Shown here one piece after another: positions 1 through 7,586 of a stretch of DNA of 64,000 bases (positions are counted from its first letter, which is position 1; each line of letters begins with the position of its first letter). This DNA comes from Bacillota bacterium (lineage in GTDB: Bacteria > Bacillota > Clostridia > Acetivibrionales > DSM-1351): the NCBI GenBank assembly GCA_023390335.1, contig JAEWCZ010000053.1:124001-188000 (forward strand), given 5' to 3'. The notes beneath the pieces are model-generated. The model searched no databases, was not told the DNA's origin, and worked only from the letters and a program-made list of their open reading frames with translations. Position numbers and translations under genes: made by a program.

Positions 1-2
1 CC

Positions 3-392
3 AGAATAGATGGAATAAAAACCCTTGATATAATCAATGAACTACAGAAGTCCTCAAAAACTTACGCTGTCTGGCTTAGGCAATTTTCTGCTATATTCAG
101 GTTCGATAAAAAGAAAGGTTTTGAATATCTTAAAAGCAAGAACGTAAAGAGCTTGTCTAAATTCACTGATATTATGGAAATATACAGTCTCCATGACAAA
201 GAGGTTGCCCTTCAAATACTGGATAGAGAAGCTATGGAGAGGGATGAGTCAATAATCATGGTAGCAGATGAAACACTGGACTTTATTGATTTAATAGCCT
301 TTCTCAGTATTGTACCTTTAGTATACGAACTGGCAAGGCTTATGCTAAATCCTATGCTGGATATTGTGTATAAGGCATTTGAGTTTATATAA
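3..392 (+). CDS. 3' end of an unknown protein (partial)
   Basis: An open frame enters from the left edge and ends at the TAA at 390-392, so only the last 129 residues are visible. The visible part is mostly charged and helical and ends in a hydrophobic stretch (about the last 40 residues, with IDLIAFLSIVPLVYEL) that could be a membrane segment. I do not recognise the family. The small membrane peptides and TadE/TadG-like proteins immediately downstream on the same strand suggest a membrane component of a pilus or secretion-like assembly, but this is inference from neighbours only. A TTG at 153 could look like a start, but the frame is open well upstream of it. Confidence 0.6.
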   Translation, partial: RIDGIKTLDIINELQKSSKTYAVWLRQFSAIFRFDKKKGFEYLKSKNVKSLSKFTDIMEIYSLHDKEVALQILDREAMERDESIIMVADETLDFIDLIAFLSIVPLVYELARLMLNPMLDIVYKAFEFI

Positions 393-403
393 AGGGGGGC
401 GAA

Positions 404-562
404 ATGAAGCAGGTAATTATAACTATAGTAATGCTGGCTATAGCGCTGGCACTTGTAATAGGGGTTGTGGTTCCATTAATGAGACATGGAGCTGGAACGG
501 GTAGCACTGCGGTAACTAGAGGACAAGATGTTCTGCCAAGGCTTGAAAATATTTTAAATTAA
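404..562 (+). CDS. Small single-pass membrane peptide 1
   Basis: A 52-residue frame starts at ATG 404 behind a GGGGGGCG ribosome binding site. It begins MKQVIITIVMLAIALALVIG, so almost the whole N-terminal half is one transmembrane helix. It then reads VVVPLMRHG and a short polar tail. It closely resembles the next two small frames in the hydrophobic core and in the V-x-P-L-x-x-H-G turn, so the three look like tandem duplicates. It lacks the Flp-pilin signature (a glycine cleavage site followed by E and Y), so I do not call it a pilin. It could be a membrane subunit of the operon continuing in from upstream. Confidence 0.6.
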   Translation: MKQVIITIVMLAIALALVIGVVVPLMRHGAGTGSTAVTRGQDVLPRLENILN

Positions 563-586
563 CTTAGAAAGGTTAGGGAAAAGAAA

Positions 587-754
587 ATGAAAAAAATAAT
601 TTTATCTATAGCCATGTTTGCAATCGCAATGGCACTGCTTGTAGCAGTAATTGTACCCCTTGCAAAACATGGCAGGGAGAACGGAGTCAAGGTTGAAGGG
701 CAGTTGGATACCGTAGATGCGGAGATAACTACACTAAGCGGTACTGTACGATAA
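587..754 (+). CDS. Small single-pass membrane peptide 2
   Basis: A 55-residue frame begins at ATG 587. It opens with MKKIILSIAMFAIAMALLVA, one transmembrane helix, then IVPLAKHGREN and an acidic, threonine-rich tail of about 25 residues. The AKHG turn aligns with MRHG in the preceding peptide, and the helix aligns with both neighbours. The spacing is 24 nt from the previous stop and 12 nt to the next start, so the three are very probably co-transcribed. Function is unknown. The conserved helix with variable tails suggests related subunits of one membrane assembly. Confidence 0.6.
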   Translation: MKKIILSIAMFAIAMALLVAVIVPLAKHGRENGVKVEGQLDTVDAEITTLSGTVR

Positions 755-766
755 GCGGGGGCATGT

Positions 767-919
767 ATGAAAAATATAATAATAGCAATAATTATGTTCG
801 CGTTATGTGTGGCTTTAGTCATTGGAACGGTTCTTCCTGCATCAGAGTTAATATCTGATACAGGAGAAAAGGTTTATCAGTCTGTAAAAAAACTTAACGA
901 TAATATTAAGGACGATTGA
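767..919 (+). CDS. Small single-pass membrane peptide 3
   Basis: A 50-residue frame begins at ATG 767, preceded by GGGGGC. It opens with MKNIIIAIIMFALCVALVIG, then TVLPASEL and a lysine- and aspartate-rich tail. An ATG 4 nt earlier is out of frame. It is the third of three related peptides and keeps the helix and the proline after it but has lost the H-G turn. A TadE-like gene follows 22 nt downstream. Function is unknown. Confidence 0.58.
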   Translation: MKNIIIAIIMFALCVALVIGTVLPASELISDTGEKVYQSVKKLNDNIKDD

Positions 920-941
920 TTGTACTAAACTTGGAGGATGT

Positions 942-1388
942 ATGAATAAAATATATGCATTTCTTATTATTATCCCTTTAATTGCGGTTCTCTTTTTTAA
1001 AACCCTCACATTTTATGAATATGATACCAAGCAAAGGTATGTAAAAAATGCCGTGGACAGTATTGCCCACAAGGTTATGATAACAGGGGTTATGACTGTC
1101 AGCGACCGGGAAGAGCTTGTTGAAAAGCTTGGCAAAATGGGTACTTTCGAGGCGAATAATATCAGTATCAAATGCGGAAATGTGCTACCCGATGGGACGA
1201 TTGGTGAACTTGGCGACTATGTAATGGGAAGTGTTATGGACAGGGGAGAAATATTCAGTATATATGTTGAATCGGAGAATGCGAGTATTTTTTCCGAAAC
1301 GGAGGTTAATTCTGATGATGAGGGTAATGAGTTGCATTACCGGGCAAAAGCTATCTGCAGGGTTGAAAAAATCAATCGGGAGGATTAA
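942..1388 (+). CDS. TadE-like anchored pseudopilin candidate
   Basis: This 148-residue protein begins with MNKIYAF and one hydrophobic segment (about residues 4-22), followed by a polar domain likely to lie outside the membrane. The start follows TTGGAGG with good spacing. An N-terminal anchor, small size and a following anchored partner are typical of minor-pilin pairs of TadE/TadF type, but no diagnostic motif is visible, so this is inference from layout. Its 3' end overlaps the next gene by 74 nt in another frame, which implies translational coupling. Confidence 0.5.
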   Translation: MNKIYAFLIIIPLIAVLFFKTLTFYEYDTKQRYVKNAVDSIAHKVMITGVMTVSDREELVEKLGKMGTFEANNISIKCGNVLPDGTIGELGDYVMGSVMDRGEIFSIYVESENASIFSETEVNSDDEGNELHYRAKAICRVEKINRED

Positions 1389-2046
1389 GGAACAAAGAGG
1401 CGGCGGCTTGGGTGTGCTTTTTATAGGCTTGGCGGTAACTTTTCTGGTATTGTTTGTATTTGTAAATGTAGCGGACTATGCCGTCTATACGTATAAAAGA
1501 AATACTATTTCCAAGGCAATGGATTACGCTGTAACTGCAGCTGTTCAGGATATAGATAGAGAAAAAAGCCTTGAAGGAATGGCAAAGGGGTTTGATGAAA
1601 ATACAGGGAAAAGGCTTTCAGATGGTGTTGAAATAGACATTCACAGTGCTGAAAGAACCTTTCTTTCAGTGTTTGACTTCAACTGCAATCGAGAACAGAC
1701 AGATATACGAGACAATTTTCTTATATGTGCTACATCAGCCAGTGGAGAAGAGGTAAACTATAAAATAAAAACCCCAGGGGGAGAAATAGTAGACGGAACG
1801 GTTAATGAACCTTACTTGATGGAAGACAGAATTAATAATGCAGCAGAGGTTTGTTGGGCAGATTCTGATGTTTCCAAAGATAAAATATCGATAAATGGAA
1901 ATCCTAAAACAAATATGATAGAGAGAGGTACATATGTATTTGCATATATAAAGGGCATTAAAATTACCGGAATATTTACAGAAAGAAAATTGACTCTATC
2001 CTGCTTTGGGGGGGCAAAGGTCGATAGAGTCAATGTGCAGAACTGA
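1315..2046 (+). CDS. TadG/TadE-like anchored protein
   Basis: I start this 243-residue protein at ATG 1315, because GGAGG at 1301-1305 sits 9 nt upstream; the longer open frame to 1231 has no such site. After a basic N-terminus (KEQRGGG) comes one transmembrane helix (about residues 38-58) and then a polar domain with TAAVQDID. A short basic leader ending in RGGG before a helix is the layout of TadE/TadG minor pilins. It overlaps the 3' end of the preceding gene by 74 nt. The family call is tentative. It ends 4 nt before the convergent ohrR stop, and no terminator is obvious between them. Confidence 0.5.
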   Translation: MMRVMSCITGQKLSAGLKKSIGRIKEQRGGGLGVLFIGLAVTFLVLFVFVNVADYAVYTYKRNTISKAMDYAVTAAVQDIDREKSLEGMAKGFDENTGKRLSDGVEIDIHSAERTFLSVFDFNCNREQTDIRDNFLICATSASGEEVNYKIKTPGGEIVDGTVNEPYLMEDRINNAAEVCWADSDVSKDKISINGNPKTNMIERGTYVFAYIKGIKITGIFTERKLTLSCFGGAKVDRVNVQN

Positions 2047-2049
2047 ATA

Positions 2050-2478
2050 TTATTCCAATTGTTTTAACAGCTTTTGAAGAGATTTTTGCAGCTGTATTAT
2101 CTCTTCCAAAGGCAGGTCAATACAGCTGCCAATCCTTTCAGGTATATCCAATGCTTTGTCACGGAGTTTTTTCCCTTCTTCAGTCAACCTTATATAAACG
2201 TTTCTTTCGTCGTCAGAACTTCTTTGTCTGATAACCAAATTCTGTGACTCCATTTTTTTAAATAAGGGTGTTAGTGTTCCTGAATCAAGATATAATTTTT
2301 TACCAAGCTCTTTAACTGTTATATTATCTTCTTCCCAAAGAACCATAAGAGCTATATATTGGGTATACGTAATCCCCAGTGGATCGAGATATGGTTTATA
2401 TTTTTTTATAATTTCCTTAGAACATGCATACAGAGGAAAGCACAGCTGATTTTCCAATTTCAGTTTGTCGTACGGCAT
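2050..2478 (-). CDS. ohrR: OhrR-type MarR-family peroxide-sensing repressor
   Basis: This 142-residue MarR-family protein has its winged helix at about residues 35-100 (LGITYTQYIALMVLWEE, DSGTLTPLFKKM, DDERNVYIRLT). The N-terminal cysteine (Cys13, in NQLCFPLY) matches the organic-peroxide-sensing cysteine of OhrR, and a second cysteine (Cys19) follows. OhrR represses genes for organic hydroperoxide defence until this cysteine is oxidised. The gene lies downstream of a glutathione peroxidase gene on the same strand, and OhrR-like palindromes precede both. The start ATG follows AAGGAGAAC. The regulatory role is inferred from family and context. Confidence 0.85.
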   Translation of the reverse strand: MPYDKLKLENQLCFPLYACSKEIIKKYKPYLDPLGITYTQYIALMVLWEEDNITVKELGKKLYLDSGTLTPLFKKMESQNLVIRQRSSDDERNVYIRLTEEGKKLRDKALDIPERIGSCIDLPLEEIIQLQKSLQKLLKQLE

Positions 2479-2518
2479 AAAAGTTCTCCTTAAAACTTAT
2501 CTTTTAAATAGAATAACA

Positions 2519-2535
2519 TACAAATTAATTCTGTA
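2519..2535. promoter_or_regulatory. OhrR-like operator upstream of ohrR
   Basis: TACAAATTAATTCTGTA is a near-perfect inverted repeat that resembles the TACAATT-AATTGTA OhrR box. It lies about 40 nt upstream of the ohrR start, so it would suit autorepression. The match is by eye. Confidence 0.5.
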
Positions 2536-2588
2536 AAACCGTTAACCGTACTCAAGTATTTGTGGAAAATCAGCTATAGCCAGTAGTG

Positions 2589-3128
2589 CTACTCCCCTAG
2601 TAAATCCTGTATTTTTGCTTCCATATTTTCAGGCTTATAGGTTGGGGAATATCTGCCCACAACATTACCGTTACGGTCAACTAAAAACTTTGTAAAGTTC
2701 CATTTAATGCTTGAACCTACAATACTCTGGCCTAAATCTTTCAGAACCTTCATAAAGGAAGAAGTCTCCTCGTTTTCATTATCAGCAGGGGTTACTTTTT
2801 TCAAAAATGTATATAAAGGATCTGCATTACTACCGTTAACATCAATCTTTGAGAAGGTCTTAAAAGAAACTCCATATTTCAACTGACAAAATTCAACTAT
2901 TTCTTCATCAGTTCCGGGAGCCTGATTCAAAAACTGATTGCAGGGAAAATCAAGAATCTCAAAGCCTTTGTCCTTATATTTTTTATATAAATTTTCAAGC
3001 GCTTCATATTGGGGGGTAAATCCGCAACCTGTAGCCGTATTTACTATAAGAAGAACCTTACCTCTATAGGAATCCATTGAAATTTCATTTTTTTGAGCAT
3101 CTTTTACCTTAAAATCGTAAATTGTCAT
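2589..3128 (-). CDS. Glutathione-peroxidase-family thiol peroxidase
   Basis: A 179-residue glutathione peroxidase family enzyme that reduces hydroperoxides in the cytoplasm, in bacteria usually with thioredoxin as donor. The peroxidatic residue is Cys35 in TATGCGFTPQ (cysteine, not selenocysteine). The Gln and Trp/Asn of the active site are seen in FPCNQF and IKWNFTKF, and Cys81 in EFCQLKYG is a candidate resolving cysteine. I start at MTIYDF because AGGAGG lies 7 nt upstream; a start 24 nt further up lacks a site. Two OhrR-like boxes lie just upstream and ohrR follows downstream, which suggests peroxide-inducible expression. Confidence 0.9.
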   Translation of the reverse strand: MTIYDFKVKDAQKNEISMDSYRGKVLLIVNTATGCGFTPQYEALENLYKKYKDKGFEILDFPCNQFLNQAPGTDEEIVEFCQLKYGVSFKTFSKIDVNGSNADPLYTFLKKVTPADNENEETSSFMKVLKDLGQSIVGSSIKWNFTKFLVDRNGNVVGRYSPTYKPENMEAKIQDLLGE

Positions 3129-3147
3129 GTGTATACCTCCTATTAAA

Positions 3148-3177
3148 TACAATTAAATTGCTTACAATTAGATTATA
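3148..3177. promoter_or_regulatory. Two tandem OhrR-like boxes upstream of the peroxidase gene
   Basis: TACAATTAAATTG at 3148-3160 and TACAATTAGATTATA at 3163-3177 repeat with a 15-bp step, 20-50 nt upstream of the peroxidase start. The first matches the Bacillus OhrR operator core closely. They are well placed to block a promoter here. Confidence 0.6.
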
Positions 3178-3293
3178 TAAGACTAAATTTAAAATGTCAA
3201 TCTTTAAATTTATTGTTGTTGTTATCGTATAGTATATACATATAACATGGTTTTTAGTGTAAAATAGCAATAACAATCTATGCGGAGAAACTA

Positions 3294-4166
3294 ATGAAAA
3301 AATTTAAAAAGGTATATATAGAGATAACTAATGTATGTAACTTGAGATGCAGCTTTTGTCCCGACACCGGGAGAACACCGGAATTTATGGATATCAGTGG
3401 GTTTACACACATAATACATGAAGTGAAACCATTTTGTGACTACGTGTATTTACATATTATGGGGGAACCATTGTTGAACCCCGATCTAAAAAGTTTTCTA
3501 AAAATATGTTATGAAAGCTTAATTAAAGTCAACATTACGACAAATGGTACCTTGCTAAGCAGTTGTGGTGAGTTGTTGCTGAACTCAAAGGCATTACGGA
3601 AGGTAGGCATTTCTCTTCACAGCTTTGAGGCTAATGAAGGAAATGAATTACTAGACAATTACATAAATAACACTGTAAGTTTTATAAAGAGGGCTGTTGA
3701 GAAGGGCATCATTTGCGAACTAAGGCTTTGGAATATGGACAACGGCCAACTAAAAGGTATTAACGACTTGAATGACGAGATTATAAAAAAGCTGGGAGAT
3801 TCCTTTCAGCCGGATTTTGATTTACGGCTTGCTGTTAAAAACCAGATGAATGTAAAACTGCAAGAAAGATTATTTATAAGCAGGGCTGAAATTTTTGAAT
3901 GGCCGGATATAAACAGAGAAGTTATGGATGAAAAAGTGTTCTGTTATGGACTTAGAGACCAATTTGGAGTTCTGGTTGACGGGACAGTTGTACCCTGCTG
4001 CCTTGACAGTGAGGGTAATATCCCTTTGGGTAATATTTTTTCGGAGTCTCTCAGTGATATTCTTAATTCCGAAAGAGCCAGACGGATTTACGAGGGTTTC
4101 TCAGGAAGGAAGGCCGTAGAAGAGCTTTGTAAAAAATGCGGATATGCAAAGCGTTACAATGATTAA
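3294..4166 (+). CDS. Radical SAM protein with short SPASM-like tail
   Basis: A 290-residue radical SAM enzyme. The [4Fe-4S]/S-adenosylmethionine motif is C15-NLR-C19-SF-C22. The region HIMGEPLLNP is typical of the subgroup that includes MoaA- and SPASM-type enzymes, and TTNGTLL follows. The C-terminus has VPCCLDSEGNIPLGNIF and LCKKCGY, a SPASM-like auxiliary-cluster pattern that seems shortened. Such proteins modify peptides or other proteins, but no precursor peptide gene was recognised beside it. It stands alone between the divergent peroxidase operon and the ABC-F gene. Substrate unknown. Confidence 0.8.
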   Translation: MKKFKKVYIEITNVCNLRCSFCPDTGRTPEFMDISGFTHIIHEVKPFCDYVYLHIMGEPLLNPDLKSFLKICYESLIKVNITTNGTLLSSCGELLLNSKALRKVGISLHSFEANEGNELLDNYINNTVSFIKRAVEKGIICELRLWNMDNGQLKGINDLNDEIIKKLGDSFQPDFDLRLAVKNQMNVKLQERLFISRAEIFEWPDINREVMDEKVFCYGLRDQFGVLVDGTVVPCCLDSEGNIPLGNIFSESLSDILNSERARRIYEGFSGRKAVEELCKKCGYAKRYND

Positions 4167-4258
4167 TAAAGGGGTACAAATAAATTACAGCAAATGTACT
4201 GCCTAAATGGTATAATAACCACATAAGACAAAACAAGTAACGAAGGAGAATCAGGCAG

Positions 4259-6193
4259 TTGAATATTTTATCCGCTGAAGGTATTTCAAAAAGCTATAGT
4301 GAAAAAATATTATTTAATGATATATCGTTGGGTATAGGCGAGGGAGATAAAATAGGGCTTATAGGCGTCAACGGAACAGGTAAAAGTACTCTGTTAAAGG
4401 TAATAGCAGGTATTGAGACTGTTGAGACAGGAAATATAATAAAATCTAATAAAGTACGAGTAGGCTATCTGGAACAAAGTCCTGCTTTTGAGCCGGGAAC
4501 AACTGTGCTTCAGCAGGTATTTAACGGACATTCCGCTGTTATGGTACTACTCAGAGAATACGAAGATATACTATTAAAAAGCAGTCAAAATCCGACTGAT
4601 AAAAATCTTGAAAAAAGACTTCTGGATTTAATGCATCAAATGGATACAATGAACGCCTGGACCTTGGAAAGCGAAGCTAAAACTATACTTACAAGACTGG
4701 GGATCGATAGTTTTGAGGCGGATGTGGCAACTTTGTCGGGAGGACAGAGGAAGAGAATAGCAATGGCAAGTGCATTAATTAATCCCACTGAGCTGCTTAT
4801 ATTGGATGAGCCTACCAACCATATTGACAATGACACAGTTGACTGGCTTGAGAAGTATTTGAATACCAGAAAAGGCGCTCTTTTAATGGTTACACATGAC
4901 AGGTACTTTCTCGACAGGGTTGCAAACAGGATAATAGAGCTTGATAACGGGAAACTTTATAGCTACCAGGCCAATTACAGCAGGTTTCTTGAGATGAAAG
5001 CCGAACGTGAAGAGCTTGAACAGGCTTCTGAAAGAAAGAGACAGAACCTTTTTAGAAATGAATTGGAGTGGATCAGAAGAGGTGCACAGGCACGTTCTAC
5101 CAAGCAAAAGGCAAGAATAGAAAGGTTTGAAAAGCTGAAAGAAGCAGATGTAACCAAACAGGATGAAAGCATTGAAATTCAGGTAGGAGCTGCCAGACTC
5201 GGAAGAAAGATAATTGAACTGGAAAATATAAAAAAATCATATGGAGATAAGACGTTAATTAGCGATTTTAGTTATGTATTGCTAAGAGACGATAGAATAG
5301 GAATTATAGGGCCTAACGGAATCGGCAAGTCAACACTATTAAAAGTACTTTCAGGACAGATTGCACCTGATGCGGGAAAGGTTGAAATTGGAGAGACCGT
5401 AAAAACAGGATTTTTTACTCAGGAAAATACAGATATGGATCAAAACCTTAGGGTTATTGAATATATCAGAACAGTGGCAGAACATATAGAAACTGCAAAC
5501 GGAAGCCTGAGTGCCTCGCAGATGCTGGAGAGGTTTCTTTTTCCGCCCAGTGTTCAGTGGACGCCTATCTCAAAGCTTTCAGGTGGCGAAAAAAGAAGAC
5601 TTTATCTTTTGAGCATACTTATGGATGCTCCAAACATATTGCTACTGGACGAACCTACAAATGATCTGGATATCCAGACACTAACAATTCTGGAAGCTTA
5701 CTTGGACGAATTCCCGGGAGCGGTTATAACCGTATCCCATGACAGATACTTCCTAGACAGAACTGCAAACAGGATATTTTCGTTTGAAGGAAATGGAGAA
5801 ATTACCAAGTATGCCGGAAACTACTCGGATTACAGAGAGTATATAGCCGGACGGGAAAAGCAGGATGATAAAGGAAAGGAATCTGACTCGGATAAAAAGA
5901 ACGATAGTTCACAAAATAATAAAGCAGAATGGCAAAAGAATAAGGAAAAACCTCTCAAATTCACTTTTAAGGAGCAAAAGGAATTTGATGAAATAGACGA
6001 TGTCATAGCGGCCCTAGAGTCCGATATAGAAAAAGTAAAAAAGGATATAGACCAATCTGCAACGGATTTTACAAAGCTTCAGGAACTTCTTGAAAGACAG
6101 CAGAAGCTTGAAATGGAACTGGACTTGAAAATGGAGCGTTGGACTTATCTTAATGAATTGGCTGAAAAAATAGAAAACAGCAAGAAAAAATAA
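4259..6193 (+). CDS. ABC-F family ATPase (YdiF-like)
   Basis: This 644-residue soluble protein has two ABC ATPase cassettes and no membrane segments. Cassette 1 shows GVNGTGKST (about 36), LSGGQRKR (about 158) and LLILDEPTNHID (about 178). Cassette 2 shows GPNGIGKST (about 352), LSGGEKRR (about 440) and LLLDEPTNDLD (about 461). A charged linker between the cassettes and a C-terminal coiled coil match the ABC-F translation factors, which bind the ribosomal E site. Length and C-terminal domain fit Bacillus YdiF. The start is TTG 4259 after AAGGAG. The helicase gene begins 25 nt downstream. Confidence 0.9.
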   Translation: MNILSAEGISKSYSEKILFNDISLGIGEGDKIGLIGVNGTGKSTLLKVIAGIETVETGNIIKSNKVRVGYLEQSPAFEPGTTVLQQVFNGHSAVMVLLREYEDILLKSSQNPTDKNLEKRLLDLMHQMDTMNAWTLESEAKTILTRLGIDSFEADVATLSGGQRKRIAMASALINPTELLILDEPTNHIDNDTVDWLEKYLNTRKGALLMVTHDRYFLDRVANRIIELDNGKLYSYQANYSRFLEMKAEREELEQASERKRQNLFRNELEWIRRGAQARSTKQKARIERFEKLKEADVTKQDESIEIQVGAARLGRKIIELENIKKSYGDKTLISDFSYVLLRDDRIGIIGPNGIGKSTLLKVLSGQIAPDAGKVEIGETVKTGFFTQENTDMDQNLRVIEYIRTVAEHIETANGSLSASQMLERFLFPPSVQWTPISKLSGGEKRRLYLLSILMDAPNILLLDEPTNDLDIQTLTILEAYLDEFPGAVITVSHDRYFLDRTANRIFSFEGNGEITKYAGNYSDYREYIAGREKQDDKGKESDSDKKNDSSQNNKAEWQKNKEKPLKFTFKEQKEFDEIDDVIAALESDIEKVKKDIDQSATDFTKLQELLERQQKLEMELDLKMERWTYLNELAEKIENSKKK

Positions 6194-6218
6194 AATGCAG
6201 TATGTAAAGGAGAATGGC

Positions 6219-7532
6219 ATGGAGCAGTTATTTGAGGGCATGGAGTTGGATAAATCCCTTGTGGAGGCGTTAAAAAAGGAAAGCATAACAGTACCAACCG
6301 ATATACAGCAAAAGGCTATACCGGAGGCCTTGAAAAACAGAGATGTAATTCTTCATTCTTCTACGGGAACAGGTAAAACACTAGCATACCTTCTGCCTCT
6401 TTTCATGAAACTCTCTGTTGATAAAAAGGAAATGCAAGCCCTTATACTGGTGCCTACCCATGAACTGGCAATACAAGTTGAAAGACAGATAGAACTGCTT
6501 TCACAAAATTCTGAAATAAAGGCTACATCTACCCCTATTATTGGCGATGTAAATATTATGAGGCAGATGGATAAACTCAAGCTTAAACCTCACATAATAG
6601 TAGGAACCACCGGAAGAATACTGGAATTGATTCAGAAAAAGAAGATTTCAGCACATACCATTAAAACAATTATTATAGATGAAGCAGACCGCCTCCTTGA
6701 TGATTATAATTTGGATACAATAAAAGCTATTATTAAGACAACGCTCAAGGAGAGGCAGATAGTAATGTGTTCTGCAACCATCTCTAAAAAGACAGTTGAG
6801 CGAGCTATGCCTTTAATGAAGGAGCCTCTTGTCATAGAGAGTAAATCGGATATGGGTGTTCCTGAAGCTATTGAACACTTGTACTTTGTCGCGGAACAAA
6901 GAGAAAAAATAGATGTTTTGAGAAAGCTAGTACGAATGATAAATCCCAAGAAAGCAATTGCATTTTTCGCTAACAGCGAAGATATTTTTGTTTCGGAAGA
7001 GAAGCTCACATATCATAAGCTTAAAGCCGGGGGTATTCATGGTTCACATATAAAATCCGACAGGAAGAAAACCATGGACGATTTCAAAAATGGAAAACTG
7101 CAGCTTCTCATAGCCTCTGATATTGCTGCAAGGGGTCTTGATATAGAGGATGTAACCCATATTTTTAATGTTAATATTCCTGAAAGGTCAATGGACTATC
7201 TCCACAGAGCAGGCCGCACAGGTAGAAATGGAAAGCCGGGAGTGGCAATATCCATTGTGACGGAAAAAGAGATAGAGTTAATGAGGAAGTTTGAAAAAGA
7301 ACTTAAAATCAAGATAACTCCAAAATCCATGTATAATGGAAAGATTGTAGAATATAAAAAGGAAAGAAGCAGGAGGACAACGGATAGGGTTAAATCCGGA
7401 AGTCCAGCAGGTGCCGGAAAAAGTAAAAACATTAATGTAAAGCAAAGCCTGCCGGTTGAAAGAAAAAGAACGTTTGGAGATAAGAAAAAGTCGGGTAATG
7501 GAACTAAAGTATTCCGTAGACCGAAAAAGTAG
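6219..7532 (+). CDS. DEAD-box RNA helicase
   Basis: A 437-residue ATP-dependent RNA helicase. Motifs in order: Q motif (VPTDIQQKAIP), motif I SSTGTGKT (about 46), Ia VPTHELAIQ, TTGRI, II IIDEADRL (about 155), III CSATI, V ASDIAARGLDIEDV and VI HRAGRTGRNGKPG. A basic, low-complexity tail of about 60 residues probably binds RNA. The start is ATG 6219, with AAAGGAG 6 nt upstream, rather than ATG 6195. It follows the ABC-F gene closely, which suggests a shared ribosome-related transcript. It could be a CshA- or DbpA-like enzyme; I cannot tell which. Confidence 0.9.
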   Translation: MEQLFEGMELDKSLVEALKKESITVPTDIQQKAIPEALKNRDVILHSSTGTGKTLAYLLPLFMKLSVDKKEMQALILVPTHELAIQVERQIELLSQNSEIKATSTPIIGDVNIMRQMDKLKLKPHIIVGTTGRILELIQKKKISAHTIKTIIIDEADRLLDDYNLDTIKAIIKTTLKERQIVMCSATISKKTVERAMPLMKEPLVIESKSDMGVPEAIEHLYFVAEQREKIDVLRKLVRMINPKKAIAFFANSEDIFVSEEKLTYHKLKAGGIHGSHIKSDRKKTMDDFKNGKLQLLIASDIAARGLDIEDVTHIFNVNIPERSMDYLHRAGRTGRNGKPGVAISIVTEKEIELMRKFEKELKIKITPKSMYNGKIVEYKKERSRRTTDRVKSGSPAGAGKSKNINVKQSLPVERKRTFGDKKKSGNGTKVFRRPKK

Positions 7533-7586
7533 AAAACCTTGTCCTAAATGGTGCGGACTATCTAGGGATGAAGGAGGTTGGGTAAT

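Noticed and set aside
404..919. Calling the small peptides Flp pilins
   Set aside because: They lack the Flp cleavage site and the E-Y pair after it; size and one helix are not enough.
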